A stretch of DNA of 64,000 nucleotides, taken from Pseudomonas svalbardensis (lineage in GTDB: Bacteria > Pseudomonadota > Gammaproteobacteria > Pseudomonadales > Pseudomonadaceae). Shown one piece after another: positions 57,880 to 64,000 of this stretch. Under the pieces are notes generated by a model. It was given only the letters and a program-made list of their open reading frames with translations, did not search any database and was not told the DNA's origin. Each line of letters opens with the position of its first letter. The stretch's first letter is position 1. A program made the translations under genes and the position numbers. Location: positions 3,731,501-3,795,500 of the forward strand of contig NZ_CP125619.1 of NCBI RefSeq assembly GCF_030053115.1, in the 5' to 3' direction.

Positions 57880-58386
57880 ATGACGACGCGAACTGAAACT
57901 GCCATCCTGGCCGGTGGCTGCTTCTGGGGCATGCAGGATTTGCTGAGACGTTACCCCGGCGTGCTGTCCACGCGGGTAGGCTACTCGGGCGGCGATGTGC
58001 CCAATGCGACTTACCGCACCCATGGCACGCATGCGGAAGCGATCGAGATCGTGTTCGATCCGGACCAGATCAGCTATCGCCAGATCCTCGAGTTTTTCTT
58101 CCAGATCCACGACCCGACAACGAAGAATCGTCAGGGCAACGATGTGGGTATGAGCTACCGTTCTGCACTCTTCTATCTCAACGATGAACAGAAGCAGGTG
58201 GCCGAGGACACGGTGGCCGACGCTGATGCATCTGGCTTGTGGCCCGACAAGGTCGTGACTGAAATCGTGCCCGCAGGCCCGTTCTGGGAAGCAGAGCCGG
58301 AACATCAGGACTACCTCGAACACTATCCCAACGGCTACACGTGCCATTTCATTCGGCCAGACTGGAAACTGCCTAAACGAGGGTGA
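57880..58386 (+). CDS. msrA: Peptide methionine sulfoxide reductase MsrA
   Basis: A 168-residue MsrA repairing methionine-S-sulfoxide. The catalytic Cys lies in [18 protein letters not shown], followed by [20 protein letters not shown] and [18 protein letters not shown] and [11 protein letters not shown], all family hallmarks. The typical resolving Cys occurs only in the C-terminal YTCHF, so this short form has few recycling cysteines. GGGAGGG precedes the ATG. Confidence 0.94.
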   Translation: MTTRTETAILAGGCFWGMQDLLRRYPGVLSTRVGYSGGDVPNATYRTHGTHAEAIEIVFDPDQISYRQILEFFFQIHDPTTKNRQGNDVGMSYRSALFYLNDEQKQVAEDTVADADASGLWPDKVVTEIVPAGPFWEAEPEHQDYLEHYPNGYTCHFIRPDWKLPKRG

Positions 58387-58464
58387 TGGTCAGGCCAAAA
58401 ATGGTCCCGCCGGCAGCTGTCGGCGAGACCGAGTCCGTGTGCTGCACGCCGAATAACCATGCTC

Positions 58465-58590
58465 CTACGCCGGAAAAGCCCCGCCCTTCCCTGCCACCAC
58501 ATACAGGTGGTCGGAAGATTTGCCTTTTTCCTCCAGGCGCGCCTCAATGCCCGGCAGGCTACGCTGGCCAATTCGCTCAATCGTCCTCAT
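58465..58590 (-). CDS. Possible 41-residue ORF overlapping the tctA end
   Basis: An ATG overlapping the tctA stop by 14 bases opens 41 codons, [20 protein letters not shown] followed by a basic middle and ending AGKGGAFPA. It lacks its own ribosome site but could be coupled to tctA, or be a relic of a former downstream gene. Low confidence. Confidence 0.3.
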   Translation of the reverse strand: MRTIERIGQRSLPGIEARLEEKGKSSDHLYVVAGKGGAFPA

Positions 58591-60085
58591 GCAACTTGAT
58601 ACCGCGGGCGTGAAGCAGATGCGGGATCACCAGCACCAGCAGCGTTAGCGCGAGGAACGCGGCCGATATCGGTTGCGTCACAAACACCAGCCAGTCTCCC
58701 TCGCTGATGGACAACGCATTGCGCAGCTGCTTTTCAGCCATCGGCCCGAGCAGCATGCCGACGATCACGGGGGCGACGGGAAAATCGAAACGACGCATCA
58801 GCACCCCACCCCAACCGATCGCCAACATCAGAAAAAGGTCGAAGGAAGAATGGCGCATGCCGTACACGCCGATGGTGGCAAACACCAGAATGCCGGCGTT
58901 CAGGTACGGCCGGGGAATCTGCAGGAGCTTGACCCAAAGGCCCACCAACGGGAGGTTCAACACTAACAGGATCACGTTGCCGATATACAGCGAGGCCACC
59001 AGGGTCCAGACCAGTTCCCCCGACGTCTGGAAGAGCATCGGCCCCGGTTGCAGGTTGTAGTTCTGGAACGCGGCCAACAGAATCGCCGCAGTGGCGGACG
59101 TCGGGATGCCGAGCGTCAGCAGTGGCACCAAAGAACCCGTCGCGCTCGCGTTGTTGGCCGCCTCGGGACCGGCAACGCCCTCGATCGCCCCCTCGCCCTT
59201 GTTGCCTGCAAACTCTTTCGGGTACTTGCTCAGTTTGCGTTCCGCCGAATAGGACAGGAACGTCGGAATTTCAGCGCCACCGGCCGGAATCGACCCGAAT
59301 GGAAAACCGATCAACGTGCCCCGTAGCCAGGCGGGGACCGAGCGTTTCCAGTCAGAGCGCGTCATCCACAACGAGGTCAAACGGTGCCGACCGGACGCTT
59401 CTTCTTTTTGATAAAGCAGGCTGTACAAGGCTTCACCCACTGCAAACAAACCGACCGCCACGAGCACGACTTCGATGCCATCAACCAACTCCGGCACCGC
59501 CAAGGTGTAGCGGGCAATGCCCGAGGTCGAGTCCAGGCCGATCAAGCCGATGGTCAGTCCAATCCCGAGCGAGACAAAACCACGCAGCATCGAAGCACCG
59601 AGTACCGCAGACACCGTCGTGAAGGACAACACCAGAATCGCGAAATACTCGGCAGGACCAAACTTGAGCGCCAGCGTGGCAACAATAGGGGCAAATAACG
59701 TCAGGAACACCGTCGCGATAGTGCCGGCAACAAATGACCCTATCGCGGCCGTTGCCAGGGCCGGTCCTGCCCGGCCGTTGCGCGCCATGAGATTGCCTTC
59801 CAGGGCCGTGACCATGGAGGACGATTCGCCGGGCGTATTGAGCAGGATAGAGGTGGTCGAGCCGCCGAACTGCGCGCCGTAATAGATGCCGGCGAACATG
59901 ATCAAGGCGCCCGTAGGATCGACCTTGGCGGTAATCGGCAGCAACAACGCCACCGTCAGCGCCGGCCCAATACCCGGCAAGACACCAATGGCGGTGCCGA
60001 GCAAACAGCCGATAAAGCCCCACATCAAATTGATCGGTGTCAGCGCAGCAGAAAAACCAATGGCCAAGTTCGCAAGAGTTTCCAC
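58577..60085 (-). CDS. tctA: Tripartite tricarboxylate transporter large membrane subunit TctA
   Basis: A 502-residue protein with about twelve hydrophobic helices. The TctA signature [19 protein letters not shown] and [20 protein letters not shown], and the second-half [20 protein letters not shown], are clear. With TctB and the periplasmic binding protein TctC it takes up tricarboxylates or related carboxylates with Na+ or H+. It is the last of three genes in the order tctC-tctB-tctA on the minus strand. No tctDE two-component system lies beside it. Confidence 0.93.
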   Translation of the reverse strand: METLANLAIGFSAALTPINLMWGFIGCLLGTAIGVLPGIGPALTVALLLPITAKVDPTGALIMFAGIYYGAQFGGSTTSILLNTPGESSSMVTALEGNLMARNGRAGPALATAAIGSFVAGTIATVFLTLFAPIVATLALKFGPAEYFAILVLSFTTVSAVLGASMLRGFVSLGIGLTIGLIGLDSTSGIARYTLAVPELVDGIEVVLVAVGLFAVGEALYSLLYQKEEASGRHRLTSLWMTRSDWKRSVPAWLRGTLIGFPFGSIPAGGAEIPTFLSYSAERKLSKYPKEFAGNKGEGAIEGVAGPEAANNASATGSLVPLLTLGIPTSATAAILLAAFQNYNLQPGPMLFQTSGELVWTLVASLYIGNVILLVLNLPLVGLWVKLLQIPRPYLNAGILVFATIGVYGMRHSSFDLFLMLAIGWGGVLMRRFDFPVAPVIVGMLLGPMAEKQLRNALSISEGDWLVFVTQPISAAFLALTLLVLVIPHLLHARGIKLHEDD

Positions 60086-60109
60086 CTTGATTACCTCCTT
60101 CAGCCCGGG

Positions 60110-60604
60110 TCAGATCCAGGCGTTGACAAGGGGCGGCAGGGAAACCCCTAGCCCGGCGTTGAACAGCCAGTAAATCGGCAGGGTCAAGGCAATGCCGATG
60201 GCGAGGTCCTTCACCGGACGACGACTGCCAAACCCCCGCGCCGAACAGGCAAACAGCAGCCCGGCGGCCAATACGAACCCGATGAGGTTAATCAGCATGG
60301 CCACCCCCACAAGTCCCGCCGTCACCCAGGCTGCGCCGGATTTGCCGCCGGGCAGCGCTTGGGCGGCTTCGTCGCTGTGGTCTGCCAACTCGCGAAAACC
60401 ACCGGTGACGGCCTGATAACACAGCAACAGACCGACAACGCCCAGGAACACCGCGACGGCGTACGGATAGACGTGGGCTCCCAGGATGACGAAGCCCATC
60501 TCGGGAGGAAAGCGGAATGCGCCCACCGCCAACACGGCGCTGATGGCAATCACTCCGGCGCCGATCGCCAGTTGTACCGGCACGATTGCGCGAGACTGAG
60601 TCAT
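60110..60604 (-). CDS. tctB: Tripartite tricarboxylate transporter small membrane subunit TctB
   Basis: A 164-residue membrane protein with four hydrophobic helices (AIGAGVIAISAVLAVGAFRF, YAVAVFLGVVGLLLCYQAVT, VTAGLVGVAMLINLIGFVLA, IGIALTLPIYWLFNAGLGVS), the standard TctB layout. It overlaps the tctC stop by four bases and lies 24 bases before tctA. Confidence 0.9.
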   Translation of the reverse strand: MTQSRAIVPVQLAIGAGVIAISAVLAVGAFRFPPEMGFVILGAHVYPYAVAVFLGVVGLLLCYQAVTGGFRELADHSDEAAQALPGGKSGAAWVTAGLVGVAMLINLIGFVLAAGLLFACSARGFGSRRPVKDLAIGIALTLPIYWLFNAGLGVSLPPLVNAWI

Positions 60605-61572
60605 TTCGAAACCAGCCCGACCTCGACCAGCATTGCACGCAGCCGCACATGCTCTTCGTCGACGAATTTGCCGAACTCATCGCCGGTCAGGACGTTGGGT
60701 GCCCATTTGTTGGTGTCGATATTGTCTTTCCAGACCTTGCTGTTGGCGGCAGCCACGACGGCGTCGATCACTGCTTTGCGCTGCTCGGGCGTGAGGTTCG
60801 CGGCACCGTAAACACCGCGCCAATTGCCGATGGTCACGTCGTAGCCTTTCTCCTTGAGGGTCGGGGCATCGATGCCTTCAATGCGTTCTGGCGCGCCGAT
60901 GGCAAGTACTCGGAACTGGCCGTTCCTGATGTATTGGCCAAGCTCGGCATAACCACCGGTGATCACCTTGATCTGCCCGCCCAATGCTTGAGCAACGACT
61001 TCACCCCCACCCGCGAAGGCGACGTAATTCACCTTGTTGACCGGCACACCCATTTTTGCGGCCAATTCGGCAATGCCGATGTGATCGATCGACCCCTTGG
61101 AGCCACCGCCCCAAGAAATACTGGTCGGCTTGTCTTTGAAGACTTTCAGCAAGTCCTCCAGGGTTTTGAATTCAGACTCCTTGCGGACGGCAATCACGTT
61201 GTATTCGGTAAACAGCCGAGCAATCGGCGTTACGTCCTTCAAGGTGATTTGCGGTTTGTTTTGTTCAATGGCAGTGACCATGATCGCACCGACAACCAGC
61301 AGCGCATTCGGATCACCCTTGGTGCTGTTGGCGAACTGCGCCAGCCCCAATGTCCCCCCTGCTCCGCCCTTGTTCTCGAAGGTGGTGGATTTGGCCGTGT
61401 TGGCCTCGATTAAAGCTTTGCCCAGAACCCTGGCGGTCTGGTCATAGCCGCCACCCACAGAACCCGGGGCCATGAACTTGACGGTGTCCAGCGCAAAGGC
61501 CGGTGTCGCGAGTGCAGCAGCGGTAACGGCCGTTGCGATGCAGCGGCTGAATCGACGGAACAAGGCGGACAT
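60601..61572 (-). CDS. tctC: Tripartite tricarboxylate transporter substrate-binding protein TctC
   Basis: A 323-residue periplasmic binding protein of the Bug family. It has a Sec signal (CIATAVTAAALATPAFALDT) and the family motifs VKFMAPGSVGGGYDQTARVL, ENKGGAGGTLGLAQFAN and VAFAGGGEVVAQALGGQIKV. It captures the carboxylate substrate for TctAB and heads the operon. The ligand cannot be read from the sequence. Confidence 0.93.
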   Translation of the reverse strand: MSALFRRFSRCIATAVTAAALATPAFALDTVKFMAPGSVGGGYDQTARVLGKALIEANTAKSTTFENKGGAGGTLGLAQFANSTKGDPNALLVVGAIMVTAIEQNKPQITLKDVTPIARLFTEYNVIAVRKESEFKTLEDLLKVFKDKPTSISWGGGSKGSIDHIGIAELAAKMGVPVNKVNYVAFAGGGEVVAQALGGQIKVITGGYAELGQYIRNGQFRVLAIGAPERIEGIDAPTLKEKGYDVTIGNWRGVYGAANLTPEQRKAVIDAVVAAANSKVWKDNIDTNKWAPNVLTGDEFGKFVDEEHVRLRAMLVEVGLVSK

Positions 61573-61881
61573 AAGTTGTCTCCCGATTGCATTGTTTTTA
61601 TAGGTGCCGGGTGAACGCCGAGCAGGGCGAACAAACCCTGCTCAATGAACACTGGCCTGCGGATAAGCGTAGGCCATGGTTAGGGAGACAGCATTTAACC
61701 AATTCGCTATCGTCACTCGCCTATGAACCGGCCAAGCAAGCTATTGATGTTCAAACTTCTACTTCTTCAGAAACATTTGCTCGGCGTAGCGTTGAAAAAT
61801 GTCGGACTATTCTAAAAACCCTCTGCGGTGAAAACTCGCCAGGACTCACGTAGATCAATGATCTGCAACAGGAGACTTGTC
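61573..61881. other. Divergent intergenic region between tctC and the DUF6152-like gene
   Basis: About 309 bases containing both promoters. An imperfect GAGCAGGG(CGAACAAA)CCCTGCTC hairpin lies at 61619-61642. Otherwise no convincing ORF, repeat or RNA was seen. Confidence 0.5.
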
Positions 61882-62232
61882 ATGAACGGCATGCTCGGCA
61901 GCATTGGATTGTCACTGTTACTGGCTGCAACGGCGGCGTTCGCGCATCACGGCTGGAGTGAATACGACTCCAGCACCCCCCTGCAGTTGAACGGCACGAT
62001 AGAAGAATCCGGTTACTCCCATCCACACGGCTTCGTGCGTCTCAAAACACAAGACAAAACCTGGAACGTCGTCCTGGCACCACCCTCGCGCATGGAGAAC
62101 CGCGGCCTTTCCCGGGACATGCTGAGTGTGGGGAACACGGCCAGCGTGGTCGGCTATCAGAATCGAAACAAACCCGATGAAATGCGCGCCGAACGCATCA
62201 CGGTCGGCGGCAAAACCACAGAGTTGAGATGA
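61882..62232 (+). CDS. DUF6152-like periplasmic protein
   Basis: A 116-residue protein with a Sec signal (MLGSIGLSLLLAATAAFAHH). The mature part opens HHGWSEYDSSTPLQLNGTIE and continues SHPHGFVRLKTQDKTW with VVLAPPSRMENRGLSRDML, an OB-like strand pattern with several His that could bind metal, typical of DUF6152. The ATG at 61882 is seven bases after AGGAG. Its stop overlaps the next start, so the pair is coupled. Function unknown. Confidence 0.8.
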   Translation: MNGMLGSIGLSLLLAATAAFAHHGWSEYDSSTPLQLNGTIEESGYSHPHGFVRLKTQDKTWNVVLAPPSRMENRGLSRDMLSVGNTASVVGYQNRNKPDEMRAERITVGGKTTELR

Positions 62233-62744
62233 TGCAGGCCATCGATACCAGCGCTGGTTCGGGTCCGGACAGCTGGCTGGACTGGGTGGGTGACTCGCAG
62301 CTTGGCGCGGCCATGCGGGGCGACCTGTGGTTGTATCCGATGGTCGAGGTGGTTCACATCATTGGATTTGCGGTGCTTGTCGGCTCTGTGGTGATGTTCG
62401 ATCTACGGGTGCTCGGGCTGTCGAAAGAGATTGCGGTAACAGCCCTGGCTCGCCACCTCCTGACCTGGTCCATCCTGGCCCTGCTGTTGATCGTGCCCGC
62501 CGGGCTGATGATGTTTTCAGCCCATCCCCATGACTTCGCCTCGAATGACATTTTCATCTTGAAGCTATGCCTGATCGCCACTGCCGGGCTCAACGCTGCT
62601 CTTTTCCACGTCGGGGTATACCGCTCGGTCACCCAGTGGAACACGGGCACTGCGGCGCCTGGAATCGCAAAAATCCAGGCGCTGCTTTCGATTGGGTTAT
62701 GGGTCAGCGTGGTGATGTGCGGTCGGCTATTGGCGTACACCTGA
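62229..62744 (+). CDS. Membrane protein coupled to the DUF6152-like gene
   Basis: A 171-residue protein with four predicted helices (VEVVHIIGFAVLVGSVVMF, LLTWSILALLLIVPAGLMMF, LKLCLIATAGLNAALFHVGV, ALLSIGLWVSVVMCGRLLAY). Conserved His residues (VVHIIG, ARHLL, FHVGV) could bind heme or copper, as suggested for DUF6644/DUF2214-like proteins. It overlaps the preceding gene by four bases. Function unknown. Confidence 0.75.
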   Translation: MMQAIDTSAGSGPDSWLDWVGDSQLGAAMRGDLWLYPMVEVVHIIGFAVLVGSVVMFDLRVLGLSKEIAVTALARHLLTWSILALLLIVPAGLMMFSAHPHDFASNDIFILKLCLIATAGLNAALFHVGVYRSVTQWNTGTAAPGIAKIQALLSIGLWVSVVMCGRLLAYT

Positions 62745-62747
62745 TCA

Positions 62748-63836
62748 TCAGGTATTGGTTTTCAACTTGGTCCACAGGCGAGTAGTCAACCGTGCGATGG
62801 CAGCGGGAAGTTCCTCTACGGTAAACAGCTTGTCCAGCACACGTGTCGGCGGGTAAATCGCCAGGTCCTGCTTCACAGCCGGAACAACATATTCATCCGC
62901 CGCAAGGTTGGGGTTGGCGTAATGGATGCTGTTGCTGATGTTGGCAATGACCTGCGGTGTCAGCAGGTAGTTCATGTAGGCGTAGCCATTCTTCTCGTGC
63001 GGCGCGCTCTTTGGCATGACCACCATGTCGAACCACAGGGTGGAACCTTCGTCAGGGATCGAATAGGCGATTTCAATGCCGTTGTTGGCTTCCTTGGCGC
63101 TGGCGGCCGCCTGCACGATGTCGCCATTGAAACCGATCACCGCGCAGACATTGCCGTTCGCCAGGTCGCTGATGTACTTGGAGGCGTGGAAATACTGGAC
63201 GTAAGGTCTGATTTTGAGCAGCGCCTGCTCGGCTTTCTTGTAATCCGCCGGCTCGTGACTATGGGACGGCAACCCCAGGTAATTCAGGGTGATCGGCAGG
63301 ATCTGCGTAGGGTTATCGATAATCGCCACGCCGCACTGGCTCAGCTTTTTAATGTTGTTCTCATCAAAAAACAGATTCCAGGAATGGGTGACATCGGTGC
63401 TGCCGAAGATCGCCTTGATCTTCTCGACGTTGTAGCCAATACCCGCCGTGCCCCACATGTACGGATAGCCGTATTGATTACCCGGATCATTGACCTCGAG
63501 TTTTTTCATCAGTGCCGGGTCAAGGTTTTTCCAGTTGGGTAACTGGCTTTTGTCGAGTTTCTGAACCGCCCCGGCTTTGATCAATCGGGACAGAAAATGG
63601 TTCGAAGGGCTCACCACGTCATAGCCGGTGTTGCCGGTCATCAGCTTGGATTCCAGCACTTCGTTACTGTCGTGAATGTCGTACGTTGCCTTGATCCCCG
63701 TTTCCTTGGTGAACGTGGTCAAGGTGTCGTCGGCGATGTAGCCGTTCCAGTTTGAAATATTGACGACTTCGTCAGCGTAAGTGGCTGCTGACAACGTCGA
63801 CAGCACGACCATCAGGGAAATGTTGTTGACGCGCAT
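62748..63836 (-). CDS. Polyamine ABC transporter substrate-binding protein (PotF-like)
   Basis: A 362-residue periplasmic binding protein with signal peptide NISLMVVLSTLSAATYADEV. The mature start VVNISNWNGYIADDTLTTFT, then YDVVSPSNHFLSRLIKAGAV and YMWGTAGIGYN, match PotF/PotD-type putrescine or spermidine binding proteins. The start at 63836 (ATG, GGTGA upstream) is preferred to an upstream TTG. The rest of the ABC transporter is not in the window; it may be an orphan or belong with genes to the right. Confidence 0.9.
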   Translation of the reverse strand: MRVNNISLMVVLSTLSAATYADEVVNISNWNGYIADDTLTTFTKETGIKATYDIHDSNEVLESKLMTGNTGYDVVSPSNHFLSRLIKAGAVQKLDKSQLPNWKNLDPALMKKLEVNDPGNQYGYPYMWGTAGIGYNVEKIKAIFGSTDVTHSWNLFFDENNIKKLSQCGVAIIDNPTQILPITLNYLGLPSHSHEPADYKKAEQALLKIRPYVQYFHASKYISDLANGNVCAVIGFNGDIVQAAASAKEANNGIEIAYSIPDEGSTLWFDMVVMPKSAPHEKNGYAYMNYLLTPQVIANISNSIHYANPNLAADEYVVPAVKQDLAIYPPTRVLDKLFTVEELPAAIARLTTRLWTKLKTNT

Positions 63837-63887
63837 GTTCAATCACCGTGTGTTTGATGAGTTTTTATTGTTTGATCGCCGGGTGTT

Positions 63888-64000
63888 CTAGATTTCTGTT
63901 TTGGCCCTGACCGCCTCCACGCGCATTCGAAGCATGGCACCGATATCGAGCAAGGGGCGCGGCGGCAGCCAGCCCGGCGCGGCTCTGCGCATCACTGATT
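63888..64000 (-). CDS. C-terminal end of an unidentified gene
   Basis: An open frame on the minus strand enters from the right edge and ends at a TAG (63888-63890). The visible tail is MRRAAPGWLPPRPLLDIGAM followed by LRMRVEAVRAKTEI. It is too short to identify. It would be upstream of, and possibly co-transcribed with, the PotF-like gene. Confidence 0.35.
   Translation of the reverse strand, partial: SVMRRAAPGWLPPRPLLDIGAMLRMRVEAVRAKTEI

Noticed and set aside
58335-58580. 81-codon minus-strand ORF downstream of tctA
   Set aside because: It overlaps msrA antisense, is Arg/Trp-rich and has no ribosome site; the alternative 41-codon frame is slightly better but also weak.

Overview
The window is about 64 kb of high-GC chromosomal DNA that looks like a fluorescent Pseudomonas (P. 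fluorescens group). The evidence is the palindromic REP elements of the TGTGGGAGCGAGC type, a secretory malate:quinone oxidoreductase, a Pseudomonas-type DUF6124-like gene, MocR/LysR-rich catabolic neighbourhoods and the overall codon usage. No rRNA, tRNA or CRISPR array was seen. Most of the window is accessory or metabolic chromosome.

Layout. 0-6.7 kb: the tail of an amino-acid ABC transporter ATPase, then a hydroxyproline-type catabolic run (proline racemase-family enzyme, DapA-family deaminase, MHS permease, ketoglutarate-semialdehyde dehydrogenase) and a convergent Ldh2-family imino-acid reductase. 6.8-8.3 kb: organic-hydroperoxide defence, with a decayed ohr copy followed by intact ohr and ohrR. 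8.3-10.7 kb: a divergent ptrR-like/sad pair. 10.7-23.4 kb: mostly single genes (NTF2-like, GST, MFS plus aldo/keto reductase, two alpha/beta hydrolases, a second ohr, a MocR/EamA divergent pair, a CAP protein, a cytosolic beta-propeller with a putative regulator, GNAT). 23.7-27.7 kb: a compact sialidase-like/membrane/LTA-synthase-like cassette. 28-30.3 kb: katG. 30.4-32.6 kb: an AbrB-family membrane protein, a 27-residue membrane microprotein and a divergent DapF-like enzyme lacking a canonical catalytic Cys. 32.6-41.9 kb: oxidative catabolism (ABM-domain protein, periplasmic catalase-like protein, ALDH, two GMC oxidoreductases, two LysR regulators, alpha/beta hydrolase).

41.9-48.3 kb is an accessory island bounded by a 253-bp near-identical direct duplication. 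It holds a 1034-residue Ig-like/YVTN seven-blade propeller protein, a candidate structured RNA leader with a DUF6124-like gene, an unknown low-GC gene, an avidin-like-fold gene and its degraded duplicate, and a displaced fragment of the mqo 3' end. 48.3-64 kb: mqo, ilvD, a 69-bp perfect inverted REP doublet, a chemoreceptor, a three-gene phospholipid-synthesis operon (CDP-alcohol phosphotransferase, acyltransferase, CdsA paralogue, resembling E. coli ynbAB), small hypotheticals, a nucleotidyltransferase, a GFA protein, msrA, a tctCBA tripartite tricarboxylate transporter, a DUF6152-like/membrane pair and a PotF-like binding protein.

The recurring theme is uptake and oxidation of small carbon and nitrogen compounds together with peroxide defence (two ohr genes, katG, a periplasmic catalase relative, msrA). 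All functional calls are by family recognition from the sequence; no search was run.
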